Source: JAJPJE01 sp963724985 (GTDB lineage: Bacteria; Acidobacteriota; Terriglobia; Terriglobales; Acidobacteriaceae). From it: 64,000 nt of DNA. The position numbers were made by a program, and so were the translations under genes. The stretch covers positions 124,001-188,000 of the forward strand of contig CAVRWV010000022.1 in assembly GCA_963724985.1 (NCBI GenBank), in the 5' to 3' direction. This document shows, piece after piece, positions 25,909 through 34,951 of the stretch (position 1 is the stretch's first letter; each line of letters opens with the position of its first letter). The notes beneath the pieces are model-generated. The model was given only the letters and a program-made list of their open reading frames with translations, was not told the DNA's origin and did no database searches.

Positions 25909-26534
25909 GGAATATTCACCAGCCCGTTCCGGATGGCATAGACGACCAGTTCTGCGGTCTTGTGAATACCAAGAGCGTCCATCATATTTGCGCGATGCAC
26001 CGCAACGGTGTTCACGCTGAGATCGAGTTGCGTGGCGATTTCTTTGTTTGACTTGCCATCGACAATGAACTGCAGGATTTCCAGTTCGCGCGTCGTCAAC
26101 CCGTAGTCGCGCTCGCCCTTCAGGTTTCCGGCTTTTGACACTCCTGGATCGAGCACTTGTTCCCCTGCGACAACACGCTTGATCGCGTTAACCAACTCTA
26201 AATCGACAGCGTTCTTCAGGATATAACCGCGAGCCCCCGCGTCCAGTGCCTGACGAACCCATGTGTCTTCCGAGTGCATGCTCAGCATCAGCACCACTGT
26301 CTCCGGACAGGTGTCAACAATCTTTCTTGTCGCCTGCAACCCGCTCATGCCCGGAAGCGCGCAGTCCATCACCACAACCTGCGGCTTGAGTCTGTACGCC
26401 ATATCGACGCCTTCAGCCCCATCGCCTGCTTCGCCGACCACTTCGATTCCAGGCTCGTCTTCTAATATCTTGCGAAAACCACGCCGCACCAGACTGTGAT
26501 CGTCGACAAGCAAAACTGAAATCTTATCCGGCAT
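25905..26534 (-). CDS. NarL/FixJ-type response regulator
   Basis: This 209-residue DNA-binding regulator has a receiver domain (LLVDDHSLVRRG, phosphoacceptor Asp57 in VVVMDCALPG, conserved Lys in YILKNAVD) followed by a LuxR-type helix-turn-helix (GLTTRELEILQFIVDGKSNKEIATQLDLSVNTVAVHRANMMDALGI). Its start overlaps the upstream kinase by 11 bp and its stop overlaps the CRTAC1 start by 4 bp. It therefore responds to the adjacent NarX-type kinase. The target promoters are not identifiable here. Confidence 0.93.
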   Translation of the reverse strand: MPDKISVLLVDDHSLVRRGFRKILEDEPGIEVVGEAGDGAEGVDMAYRLKPQVVVMDCALPGMSGLQATRKIVDTCPETVVLMLSMHSEDTWVRQALDAGARGYILKNAVDLELVNAIKRVVAGEQVLDPGVSKAGNLKGERDYGLTTRELEILQFIVDGKSNKEIATQLDLSVNTVAVHRANMMDALGIHKTAELVVYAIRNGLVNIP

Positions 26535-27876
26535 GTCCGTCTGCTGCCTCTCTTGGAACCATCAATCGCACCAGCGTTCCTCCCTGAGTCGGCCGGCTGA
26601 ATTCCAGCGTGCCGTTGACCAACTCCGCGCGCTCCCGCATCGCAACCAGCCCAATGCCCCGCCTCTTGCCGTCGGGACTGAATCCCACGCCATGATCTTC
26701 TACTTCGAGATCCAACATCTGCGGGAGAAATCGCAGCCGCACCCACGCCTCTTTCGCTTTGGAGTGCCGCGCAACATTGTTCAGCGCCTCTTGCAAGACG
26801 CGGTACACATGCACAGCAGCGCTGCCTTCCACCGGAAAGGGAGTTCCCGACTTCTCATAGGATACGGTAATTCCCGTCTGCCTTTCCACCGTAGGCAGAT
26901 ACCAGTCGAGTGTGCTCTCCAGACCGGCTTCATCGAGTGTAACCGGGTGTAATGCCTGGGATAGCGTGCGCACTTTGTCGAGCGTCGATTGGGCAATCTC
27001 ATTCACCTCGCGCAGGTCTTCGCGAAGTTTGGAACCCTCGGGTGCATGCCTTCCAGCGCGCCCCAACATCGATCCCATGGCAGTCAGGATCTGTCCAAAC
27101 TCGTCGTGTAGTTCGCGCGAAATATGCCGTAGCGTGGATTCCTGCGTCGCAATCAGAGTTTGCGCCAGCTCGCTGCGCTGCTGCGAGAGCTCTGCCAGTC
27201 GGGCGAACAGCATGCGATTTGAGCGAATCAGATACAAACTGGTTAGAACAATCGCAATCAGCACCGCTGTCAGAAAGATATAAACCTGCCGCTGTACCCG
27301 ATCGTAGATCTGGCTGACCCTCTGCGCGGCCTGCTCTTCGCTTTCGTTGTTTTGCACCAGTAGGCGCGAAACCGCGTTGCTCAACGCTTCCTGTCGCGAT
27401 TGCAATGACAGCCGAATCTGCGCGCGCGCCTCATCTTCCTTGCCTGATTGCGCCAGCGCAAACGTTCGATCTACAGCGTCCCAAAATTGGGCCAGATTGT
27501 TTCGGAGGTATTGCCGCTGTTCGGGCGTGCGGGTTGCGGTAGCCAGCTGATCTTCGCGATTGATCGCGTCATCCAGATCGCCACGAATCCTTTGCAGCGG
27601 CGCTGACCACGCGCTCAGAGGATACGGCTCATCATTGTCGAGCATATCGCGCATCGACAAGGCGACCTGGTTCAGGTCATTCTGGATACGGAGGAGTTGC
27701 AGCGAGTCCTTGCGATTGCGATCAGCGATGTTGCGCTGCAGATCGCGGAGGCCGGAAATCTGCACGGTTATGTACCACGAGTAGGCGACGACAGCCACAA
27801 GCGTGACGATCAGGCCCAGAAGCAGGGCGCTTGTCGGAGACCTACCAGTTGAACGCGGCACATGCCGAGGATACAA
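26524..27876 (-). CDS. NarX-type sensor histidine kinase
   Basis: This 450-residue membrane kinase has two spans (about 17-40 and 198-217) bracketing a periplasmic helical sensor domain of ~155 residues. A linker, a HisKA_3 dimerisation domain with phosphorylated His257 in ISRELHDEFGQ, and a HATPase_c domain follow (N box LQEALNNVARHS, G1 DHGVGF, G2 GIGLVAMRERAEL). Such kinases pair with NarL/FixJ regulators, and the cognate one follows with an 11-bp overlap. The ligand is unknown. It is transcribed divergently from the membrane/TPR gene at 28007. Confidence 0.92.
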   Translation of the reverse strand: MYPRHVPRSTGRSPTSALLLGLIVTLVAVVAYSWYITVQISGLRDLQRNIADRNRKDSLQLLRIQNDLNQVALSMRDMLDNDEPYPLSAWSAPLQRIRGDLDDAINREDQLATATRTPEQRQYLRNNLAQFWDAVDRTFALAQSGKEDEARAQIRLSLQSRQEALSNAVSRLLVQNNESEEQAAQRVSQIYDRVQRQVYIFLTAVLIAIVLTSLYLIRSNRMLFARLAELSQQRSELAQTLIATQESTLRHISRELHDEFGQILTAMGSMLGRAGRHAPEGSKLREDLREVNEIAQSTLDKVRTLSQALHPVTLDEAGLESTLDWYLPTVERQTGITVSYEKSGTPFPVEGSAAVHVYRVLQEALNNVARHSKAKEAWVRLRFLPQMLDLEVEDHGVGFSPDGKRRGIGLVAMRERAELVNGTLEFSRPTQGGTLVRLMVPREAADGHAG

Positions 27877-27975
27877 CGAAGCTGCTGGCTACCCAAGCAG
27901 TCAAGCCGCTGCGGCCGTCTCTGCTTACCTAGGTACGCACCCTGATGGATAACGTAGGGGACGTCGAATCCACCT

Positions 27976-27981
27976 ATAATC
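27976..27981 (+). promoter_or_regulatory. Possible -10 element
   Basis: A perfect TATAAT lies 26 bp before ATG 28007. No convincing -35 is present at 16-18 bp spacing, so confidence is limited. Confidence 0.35.
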
Positions 27982-28006
27982 CGCTTTGAATCAGCCTCTT
28001 TCCGCC

Positions 28007-30187
28007 ATGACAACAACTTCAGAACAGGGATCGAGCCACTCTAATTTGTGGCTCTACAATCCGTGGGCCGATCTTATTCTTGGCTGCGGCGCCTGGACCG
28101 TCCCGCTACTCCTGCTGACGTATCTCTCAACCTCGCACGAGCTCGCCTGGGGCGTTGCGTTCTATGCATTGGCCCTGGTCTTTAACTATCCCCACTACAT
28201 GGCAACTATCTATCGCGCTTATCACACGCGCGAGGACTTCCGGAAATACCGTATCTTTACAGTTCATATCACCGGGTTGGTTATCCTGACCGGTTTGCTG
28301 GCGCATTTTTCCTTTGCGGTCCTGCCCTGGCTGATCACCATTTACCTGACCTGGAGTCCCTGGCATTACAGCGGCCAGAACTACGGCCTGTTCATGATGT
28401 TTCTCCGACGTGCCGGCGCCCAATCCACGCCAATGCAACGTCGTGCGCTTTATTCGGCTTTTCTACTGTCCTACGGATTCTTGTTTCTGACGCTGCACAC
28501 TGGCGCGTCCGGCGATCCGTTGTTCATTTCGCTGGGCATTCCAGTCAAACTGTCCCTTGTTCTGCGCGTAATCTTTGGCATAGGCTTCGTGGCTGCATCG
28601 TGCTCCGGTTTAATTTCGGTCGCCAAAAAGATTGGCGGCAAGGCAATAATTCCATCCCTGACGCTCCTCAGTTCGCAGACGCTCTGGTTCATTGCGCCTA
28701 GTTTGCTTGCTCTGATTGCAGGCTTGCAGGTTCCGCAAAGCCGCTACAGTACCGGCGTATTGGCGATCATGCACTCCGTGCAATACCTCTGGATCACTAC
28801 CTTCTATGCTCGAAAAGAAGCGGCGGCCAAACGGCTCGCCGGATGGAAGCCGCTTGCTTACTTTGCTGCTCTGGTAGTTGGCGGAATTGCGCTTTTTATC
28901 CCCGGCCCATGGCTGGCAAGCTACGTCTTCCATTATGACTACAGCGCCAGCTTCCTGATCTTCACGGCCCTGGTGAATATTCATCACTTCATACTCGACG
29001 GCGCAATCTGGAAGCTGCGGGACGGTCGAATCGCTTCACTGCTGCTGAACTCCAAGCAGGAAATCGCATACGTAACGCGCAATGCGCGTGATCAAGCAAC
29101 ATCAGGGCTGGAATGGTTCAAGGGCGCGACACTCCCTGCGCGCGGACTTCGCTACAGCCTGATCTTTCTCCTCGCTGCACTCGCAACGCTCGACGTTGTT
29201 CGCTACGCACTAGCCGTCGATCAAACCAATGTGAAGCGACTGAACTCTGCGGCTCAGCTGAACCCGTACGACAGCACGGTAACGCTGCGCCTGGCTCGAC
29301 AAGAGATTCAAACGGGAGATGATCGGCAGGCGCTGTTGAATCTGCAGCAAGCTGTAGCAGTCAACCCCACATTTCCGGCGGCGCGCAACGAACTTCTCCA
29401 ATTGCTGATTTCTGAGAAGCGCTACCGTGAAGCACACGAACTCACCCTTGCCCTACTCGAGAAATCGCCCAGGGATGTCGAACTCCTCACGAACAATGGA
29501 GTTCTCGCCAGTAAACTCGGCCTTTCCAACGAAGCAATCGATAGTTGGCAAAAAGCTCTCGCACGCGACCCGAAGCAGGTGACGTTGCACCTTTACCTCG
29601 CGAACCAATATCAATCCAGTGGGCGCTGTTCTGACGCAATTCCGCACTACGTTTTCTTTCTTGATAGCGTTGCGAAAATCTCCAAGGCCACAGATCTTCC
29701 AGCTGATCGAATCATTCCCATCGTCCTTCAGTTAGCCGACTGCCAGGTAAAAAGCGGCCAGCGGGAAAATGCCGTGAAATCTTACGATCTGGCGCGCATG
29801 ATCGCTTCGAAGGCGAACGCCCCCAACTACGAGAGCGTTGCGGCTGGAAGCGAAGCTGATCTTCTCGCCAAGTTGGGACGTACCTCAGATGCCCTTCGCC
29901 TCTTCCAAGCCACGTTGAAGCTGGACGCCGTTCTCGCAGACCGCGAGGGTGAAGCCATCGATTGGTATAACTTCGCGCTTCTCCTCCACAGTGATCATCA
30001 GGATGAGCTCGCCTACGCCGCACTGTTGAAGGCGAATGATCTACTGTCGCGATCGACCACGTCTCAACATAAGGAGCTCGTTCAGAATCAGCTCCAAAGC
30101 CTTGAGCGCTCCCTGGGCCAGCATGCCGCAGACATTCGTCGTCACGCCGATCAGATTCGCGATCGTGCCCTGTCACTCACTACCTAG
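28007..30187 (+). CDS. Multi-span membrane protein with C-terminal TPR domain
   Basis: A 726-residue protein from ATG 28007 (a TTG at 27986 is also in frame). The first ~390 residues contain about ten hydrophobic segments with conserved-looking His/Asn/Tyr motifs (FNYPHYMATIYRAYHTREDFRKYR, WSPWHYSGQNYGLFMMFLRRAG, HSVQYLWITTFYARKEAAAKR, NIHHFILDGAIWKLRDG). The rest is a soluble region of TPR-like repeats (PRDVELLTNNGVLASKLGLSNEAIDSWQKALARDPKQVTLHLYLANQYQSSG). The membrane half does not match a family I can name. It is transcribed divergently from the two-component/CRTAC1 operon, and a link with that exported protein is possible but unproven. Confidence 0.8.
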   Translation: MTTTSEQGSSHSNLWLYNPWADLILGCGAWTVPLLLLTYLSTSHELAWGVAFYALALVFNYPHYMATIYRAYHTREDFRKYRIFTVHITGLVILTGLLAHFSFAVLPWLITIYLTWSPWHYSGQNYGLFMMFLRRAGAQSTPMQRRALYSAFLLSYGFLFLTLHTGASGDPLFISLGIPVKLSLVLRVIFGIGFVAASCSGLISVAKKIGGKAIIPSLTLLSSQTLWFIAPSLLALIAGLQVPQSRYSTGVLAIMHSVQYLWITTFYARKEAAAKRLAGWKPLAYFAALVVGGIALFIPGPWLASYVFHYDYSASFLIFTALVNIHHFILDGAIWKLRDGRIASLLLNSKQEIAYVTRNARDQATSGLEWFKGATLPARGLRYSLIFLLAALATLDVVRYALAVDQTNVKRLNSAAQLNPYDSTVTLRLARQEIQTGDDRQALLNLQQAVAVNPTFPAARNELLQLLISEKRYREAHELTLALLEKSPRDVELLTNNGVLASKLGLSNEAIDSWQKALARDPKQVTLHLYLANQYQSSGRCSDAIPHYVFFLDSVAKISKATDLPADRIIPIVLQLADCQVKSGQRENAVKSYDLARMIASKANAPNYESVAAGSEADLLAKLGRTSDALRLFQATLKLDAVLADREGEAIDWYNFALLLHSDHQDELAYAALLKANDLLSRSTTSQHKELVQNQLQSLERSLGQHAADIRRHADQIRDRALSLTT

Positions 30188-30291
30188 CAACCGAAGCTTT
30201 TCGCCGGAACTCCCTCTCCACTCCAGGGTTACAGCAATTGTGCGACTCTGCGCCTAGCTCGCTCATCTGAACAGATACTTGAGGAGCACTT

Positions 30292-31563
30292 TTGGGACCT
30301 GGTTCTGAATTTCATCTCACGTTTTTGCTGATCCCGCTAGCTGTTCTAGCGCTGTTTTTTCTCGCCCAACGATTTTGGGTTAGGCGGGCTCTCGCCCTCA
30401 TTCGGCGCATTCAAGATCGCAATCTCCGTCGCGCAAGCCATACAGTTCTCTACACATTTGTCGGCTTCCTGGTTGTCGTTATCGCGGATCGCATGTTCAT
30501 CCACGCGCTTCCCCGAGGCGGAGCGATTTCTTTCCTGATCGCGATGGCGCAGCTTTGGCTCTTCGCCTCCTTCTTCGGCTTTTTAGGAATCGAAGCCATC
30601 CAGCTTCTTGAGCGACTCTGGAACCGGATCACCCAATGGGCTCGTCCGCAAGCTACGTCCGAGCTTGCCAGTCCGGCACGCCGAGGATTTCTTCGAGCGG
30701 CGTCCTTTGTCGCCGGAGCCATTCCGCTCGTGGCAGCCGCTTACGGATTCGGCAAGGAACGGCTCGACTTCAGACTCCATCGCGTTGACATCCCGATCGC
30801 GAATTTGCCTGCAGATTTAGACGGCCTGAAAATCGCGCAACTCAGCGACATTCACGCCGGCGACTTCATGCCCGCGGACCAGGTTCGCCGCGCCGTCGAT
30901 CTTGCCAACAGCCTGGGCGCGGATCTCGCCGTCGTCACTGGCGACTTCATCACCTCCAATGGCGACCCGCTGCAGCAATGCATCGCGGAACTGAGCCGTC
31001 TCCGCGCTCCGCTTGGGGTCTGGGGGTGCAATGGCAACCATGAGATCTACGCGGATGCGGAGGATCTCGCCGAGGAACTATTCAACCGTTACGGCATGCG
31101 CCTGCTACGGCAGAACAATGCGGAGCTCACCTGGAAGGGCGAGGCATTCAATCTGATCGGCGTGGACTATCAGCGTCAGCACTCTCCTCTTGGACTGGAA
31201 GTACCAATGTTGCAGACCATCGAACCGTTGGTCCGGCACGATGTTCCCAACATTCTTCTGTCGCACAATCCCAATAGCTTTCATCGTGCCGCCGAACTTG
31301 GCATCGAACTGAGCCTCGCTGGTCATACGCACGGCGGTCAGGTGAAGGTTGAGATCATCGATCACAGCTGGAGTCCTGCCCGTTTCATTACTCCCTTCGT
31401 CGCAGGTCTCTATCAGCTGCCGCTGCGCTCGCGCGACTCTGCCACGAATAGCTCAGCCAAGTCCGCCCTCTACGTGAATCGCGGGCTAGGCACAATTGGC
31501 ATCCCGGCACGCCTGGGCGTCGATCCGGAAATCAGCCTGCTCACGCTACGTCGCCAGTCCTAG
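30292..31563 (+). CDS. Membrane-anchored metallophosphoesterase
   Basis: A 423-residue protein starting at TTG 30292, with AGGAG 7 nt upstream. Four or so N-terminal membrane spans (to about residue 160) precede a calcineurin-like phosphoesterase domain. The metal-binding motifs are all present: LSDIHAGD, VVTGDFI, GCNGNHE and LAGHTHGGQ. This arrangement resembles YkuE-like phosphoesterases that act on phospholipids or nucleotides at the membrane. The substrate is not evident. It is preceded by a 104-bp gap and followed by the DUF155 gene in the same direction. Confidence 0.88.
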   Translation: MGPGSEFHLTFLLIPLAVLALFFLAQRFWVRRALALIRRIQDRNLRRASHTVLYTFVGFLVVVIADRMFIHALPRGGAISFLIAMAQLWLFASFFGFLGIEAIQLLERLWNRITQWARPQATSELASPARRGFLRAASFVAGAIPLVAAAYGFGKERLDFRLHRVDIPIANLPADLDGLKIAQLSDIHAGDFMPADQVRRAVDLANSLGADLAVVTGDFITSNGDPLQQCIAELSRLRAPLGVWGCNGNHEIYADAEDLAEELFNRYGMRLLRQNNAELTWKGEAFNLIGVDYQRQHSPLGLEVPMLQTIEPLVRHDVPNILLSHNPNSFHRAAELGIELSLAGHTHGGQVKVEIIDHSWSPARFITPFVAGLYQLPLRSRDSATNSSAKSALYVNRGLGTIGIPARLGVDPEISLLTLRRQS

Positions 31564-31633
31564 TTCTGGCCGCTTGCCGCCCCTCTTAGTACACTTGAGT
31601 GGGGCGTTACCCTTGTCTCAGCCGGAAACCCTC

Positions 31634-32731
31634 ATGTCCGTCGTTCGTCCCACCACACCGTCTCTGGAGGGCTCCGTTCTTGTGCTCATGCTGTTCGATA
31701 CCTGCGAGGAGATCCAACTTCCGGAGCTGAACCAGATCCTCGGTGCGCGCCGCCTGGCACAGGCATTTAAGCACTCAGCACCGGAGTATGTTCGATTCGC
31801 GCGGCCTCCGGTCGTCGAACAGCTGGAGCCGGCGCGGATTGACGGCAATTTGACCCTCAACCGGCAGATTAAGTATTACGACTACGGCGTTGTCAGCGTG
31901 ATCTTTGAAATCCCATTCGCCGGTGAGTGGGAAGACCTGGTCACCCTGTCCGCCAAGTGGATGGCCGGCACCGATTTTGAGCGTGAGGCAGAACGTCTCG
32001 CTCGTTCGCAGACCGCGCGTGCTCAGGCAGCCCTCATTCGTCCCTATTCGCAGTGGCTTTCCGAGGATTACTTCATCTTCAACATTCGCGCGATTGCTGG
32101 AAATCCGACCGCCTCCGAACTCCTTCAGAAGCGCAGCGCGGACATCGCCCGCGTGGTGCGCGGCGAAACCGTCGAACTGGCCGACAGCGAACGCGCAGAA
32201 GTGCTGCAATCGAGCATTTCGTACTACCCCACAGATCTATCGGTGGTCAGTTGGAACGCAGCTTTCGTTTACGACACGCCTTCCGGTGCGGAAACCAGTA
32301 TCCAGTTGCTCGAATATGCGAATTCGCAGTTGCTGGAATTCCGGCATTACGACGATCTGCTCACGCGCGAGTTGGGTTCCGTTTACAACTTCCTGAAACA
32401 CAGCAGTGGCGTACTTCGCCGCTGGCGATTGGGTCGCGAGGCCTACAAGCTCCAAAGCGTAACCGTGGAAGTGACGGAACTGGTCGAACGCGCCGACAAT
32501 GCCATCAAGTTCCTTAGCGACATGTTTTCCGCGCGCCTATACCGGCTGGCTGCGGCCAAAGTTGGCGTGCATGATTACAAAAGCCTCGTAAACCAGAAGC
32601 TCCACACCGCCGAAGATCTTTATCGCTTCCTGATCGATGGTTTCCAGCAGAGTCGCGCGTTCATCCTGGAACTGATGGTCGTCATAATCCTGGTGATCGA
32701 ACTTGTGTTCCTCTTCCACCCCACGCGGTAG
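31634..32731 (+). CDS. RMD1/YagE-family (DUF155) membrane protein
   Basis: A 365-residue protein starting at ATG 31634; a longer upstream frame overlaps the phosphoesterase and is rejected. The DUF155 core is visible (YYDYGVVSVIFEIPFAGEW; ILQSSISYYPTDLSVVSWNAAFVYD; LLEYANSQLLEFRHYDDLLTREL). The helical section FLSDMFSARLYRLAAAKVGVHDYKSLVNQKLHTAEDLYRFLID and one C-terminal membrane anchor (FILELMVVIILVIELVFLF) follow. Eukaryotic homologues act in mitochondrial translation and meiotic division; the bacterial function is not established. Confidence 0.85.
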   Translation: MSVVRPTTPSLEGSVLVLMLFDTCEEIQLPELNQILGARRLAQAFKHSAPEYVRFARPPVVEQLEPARIDGNLTLNRQIKYYDYGVVSVIFEIPFAGEWEDLVTLSAKWMAGTDFEREAERLARSQTARAQAALIRPYSQWLSEDYFIFNIRAIAGNPTASELLQKRSADIARVVRGETVELADSERAEVLQSSISYYPTDLSVVSWNAAFVYDTPSGAETSIQLLEYANSQLLEFRHYDDLLTRELGSVYNFLKHSSGVLRRWRLGREAYKLQSVTVEVTELVERADNAIKFLSDMFSARLYRLAAAKVGVHDYKSLVNQKLHTAEDLYRFLIDGFQQSRAFILELMVVIILVIELVFLFHPTR

Positions 32732-32784
32732 GCCACTCATTCGAATCTGGGCTAAACTATTTTCCTGCCGAACCGGGGTGAGGC

Positions 32785-33651
32785 ATGCACAATCTCATTC
32801 ATCTGGCGATTCCCGGATTCCTGCTGCTCTTGTTGATCGAAGTGATCGCGGCAGCGTGGATGCATCAGGAGCTATTTGAATGGAAAGACACGGCCGCCAG
32901 CCTTTCCATGGGCATCGGCAACGTGATCATCGGTCTCTTCACCAAGGTCCTGCTGTTCGCCAGCTATAGCTTCGTCCATCGCTTCGCCATCTTCCATATC
33001 GGATACCAGTGGTGGGCCTGGGTGCTCTTGTTCTTCGCCGAAGATTTCACCTACTACGTCTTCCATCGCAGTAGCCATGAATGCCGTTTTTTCTGGGCTT
33101 CGCATGTAGTCCATCATTCGTCGCAGTGTTATAACCTCGGCACCGCTCTCCGCCAGACGTGGACCGGCAGCATTTCGTTCAGCTTCATTTTCTGGCTGTG
33201 GCTGCCTCTGATTGGTTTCCCACCCATCATGGTGATGACCATGCAGGCCATCAGCTTGCTTTACCAGTTCTGGATTCACACGGAGCTGATCCGCTCCCTC
33301 GGGCCGATGGAAGCGTTCTTTAACACGCCTTCGCATCATCGCGTTCATCACGCCTCCAACGCACGTTACCTCGATCGCAATCACGCCGGAACGCTGATCA
33401 TCTGGGATCGTCTCTTCGGGACCTTCGAGCCGGAAGATGAGTCTGAGCCGCTAATCTATGGCTTGACGAGGAACATCAACACCTACAATCCGATTCACAT
33501 CGCCTTCCACGAATGGATCGACATCGCTCGTGACTTGCGCGCCGCGCGCACCTGGAGCGAGAGGTGGCATTTCGTCTTCGGGCGCCCAGGTTGGAAATAC
33601 GAACGACATGCGGCACAGATTTCCTCGCCTTCTGCTGAGTCTGCCGATTAG
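32785..33651 (+). CDS. Sterol desaturase/fatty acid hydroxylase family protein
   Basis: A 288-residue integral membrane di-iron oxygenase. The histidine boxes of the family are all present: HRSSHE (HxxxH), HVVHHSS (HxxHH) and HHRVHHA (HxxHH), between hydrophobic spans at about 5-25, 45-65, 80-95 and 130-165. It would hydroxylate or desaturate a lipid at the membrane. The substrate cannot be told from sequence. The downstream C-terminus (HAAQISSPSAESAD) is short and polar. It precedes the UBP zinc-finger gene by 63 bp. Confidence 0.9.
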   Translation: MHNLIHLAIPGFLLLLLIEVIAAAWMHQELFEWKDTAASLSMGIGNVIIGLFTKVLLFASYSFVHRFAIFHIGYQWWAWVLLFFAEDFTYYVFHRSSHECRFFWASHVVHHSSQCYNLGTALRQTWTGSISFSFIFWLWLPLIGFPPIMVMTMQAISLLYQFWIHTELIRSLGPMEAFFNTPSHHRVHHASNARYLDRNHAGTLIIWDRLFGTFEPEDESEPLIYGLTRNINTYNPIHIAFHEWIDIARDLRAARTWSERWHFVFGRPGWKYERHAAQISSPSAESAD

Positions 33652-33714
33652 CTTGAATCTCCCGGTCAGTCGCCCGAATCCAAACTTGGTCTTTCAAAGA
33701 AACAGGAGAACTCA

Positions 33715-33978
33715 ATGGCTGCTGCAGCATGTACGCACCTAAGCCAGATTCATAAGGTCACGCCCTCCGGCAAGGGTTGTGAAGAGTGTCTGAAAATGGG
33801 CGATAAGTGGGTTCACCTTCGCCTGTGCCAGACATGCGGCCATGTCGGCTGCTGCGACAGCTCCAAGAACAAGCACGCGACCAAGCACTTCCATGCGACG
33901 AATCACCCGATCATCAAATCTTTCGAACCCGGAGAAGACTGGCTCTGGTGCTACATCGATCAGCTCTTCATGGAATAG
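33715..33978 (+). CDS. Small UBP-type zinc-finger protein
   Basis: This 87-residue protein consists of one zf-UBP domain (ubiquitin-hydrolase-type zinc finger). Cys and His ligands are at C6-H8, C22-C25, C38-C41, C46-C47 and several His near 53-62 (KHATKHFHATNHPIIKSF), ending in WLWCYIDQLFME. In eukaryotes the fold binds the free C-terminus of ubiquitin; bacterial stand-alone versions have no established partner. GAAACAGGAGAACTC supplies an AGGAG ribosome site. It sits between a membrane oxygenase and hemQ. Confidence 0.88.
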   Translation: MAAAACTHLSQIHKVTPSGKGCEECLKMGDKWVHLRLCQTCGHVGCCDSSKNKHATKHFHATNHPIIKSFEPGEDWLWCYIDQLFME

Positions 33979-34054
33979 TGGGCTCTTCGCAGCCGGCCCG
34001 GTCGCGTTTGTCACCCCTGCATTTACAATAGTTGCACTCCGCTGAGGGTGACTT

Positions 34055-34921
34055 ATGTCCGCGACCACAAACGCACGTCCGCAAACTGCTCCGGCCACCA
34101 TGCCAGAAGTGCCGCTAACCGTTGAAGGTTACAGCGTCCTGCATCAGATGATGCGGTTCCACTGGTCTGCCTGGCGCGCATTATCACAATCCGAACGTGC
34201 AGCTGTGGTCGAAGAAGCACAAGCAGTTCTTCAGCAGATGGAACCGCAGCAGACGGCGCTCTTTTCACTGCTTGGTCACAAAGGTGATCTTCTTTTTCTG
34301 CACTTCCGCAATTCGTTCGACGAAGTAAATGCCGCCGAGTTGAAGCTCTCGCAGTTAAGGCTCGCCGACTATCTCGAGCCGCTCACCTCATACGTCTCGG
34401 TTATCGAACTGGGATTGTACGAATCCACAGTGAAGACCTACGAACAACTGATGGGACGCGGCCTGGAGCCTCATTCCGAGGAGTGGAAACAGGCGATCAA
34501 CGAAGTTCTCGAACGCCAGCGTGAAGCCATGCGATCGCGTCTTTATCCCGACATCCCGAACGCCCGTTACCTTTGTTTCTATCCGATGGATCGCCGGCGC
34601 GGCGAGGAGAAGAACTGGTACACCCTCCCCATTCGCGAACGTCAGCGCCAGATGCACGAGCATGGCATGGTCGGCCGCAGATATGCCGGAGAAGTGAAGC
34701 AGATTATCACCGGCTCCATCGGCTTCGACGACTGGGAGTGGGGAGTCGATCTCTTCGCTGACGATGCGCTGGTTTTCAAGAAACTGATCTATGAAATGCG
34801 TTTCGATGAAGTCAGTGCCGTGTACGCATTATTTGGAACGTTCTATCTCGGCTTGCGCTGCCCGGCAGCAGATCTGGGTAAGCTACTGAGTGGCGAACTC
34901 CCAACCAGGAACAATCTCTGA
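34055..34921 (+). CDS. hemQ: Coproheme decarboxylase HemQ (ChdC)
   Basis: HemQ performs the last step of the coproporphyrin-dependent heme pathway, decarboxylating coproheme to heme b. The 288-residue protein has the family core: RYLCFYPMDRRRGEEKNWYTLP with Tyr176 in the position of the catalytic tyrosine; QMHEHGMVGRRYAG with proximal-His candidate H203; and ITGSIGFDDWEWGVDLFADDALVFKKLIYEMRFDEVSA. It lacks the distal Arg context of true chlorite dismutases as far as can be judged. It is followed by a SET-domain gene. The heme link fits the ctaA/ctaB cluster 20 kb away. Confidence 0.9.
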   Translation: MSATTNARPQTAPATMPEVPLTVEGYSVLHQMMRFHWSAWRALSQSERAAVVEEAQAVLQQMEPQQTALFSLLGHKGDLLFLHFRNSFDEVNAAELKLSQLRLADYLEPLTSYVSVIELGLYESTVKTYEQLMGRGLEPHSEEWKQAINEVLERQREAMRSRLYPDIPNARYLCFYPMDRRRGEEKNWYTLPIRERQRQMHEHGMVGRRYAGEVKQIITGSIGFDDWEWGVDLFADDALVFKKLIYEMRFDEVSAVYALFGTFYLGLRCPAADLGKLLSGELPTRNNL

Positions 34922-34951
34922 TCGTTCTCACAAAGCTGATTAGCCGAGGCA

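Noticed and set aside
24664..25941. 425-codon frame antisense to the CRTAC1 gene
   Set aside because: Repeats mirror the Asp-rich FG-GAP loops of the real gene; no independent support.
34055..34921. True chlorite dismutase
   Set aside because: The YPMDRRR and HEHGMVGR motifs and length match HemQ/ChdC coproheme decarboxylases.
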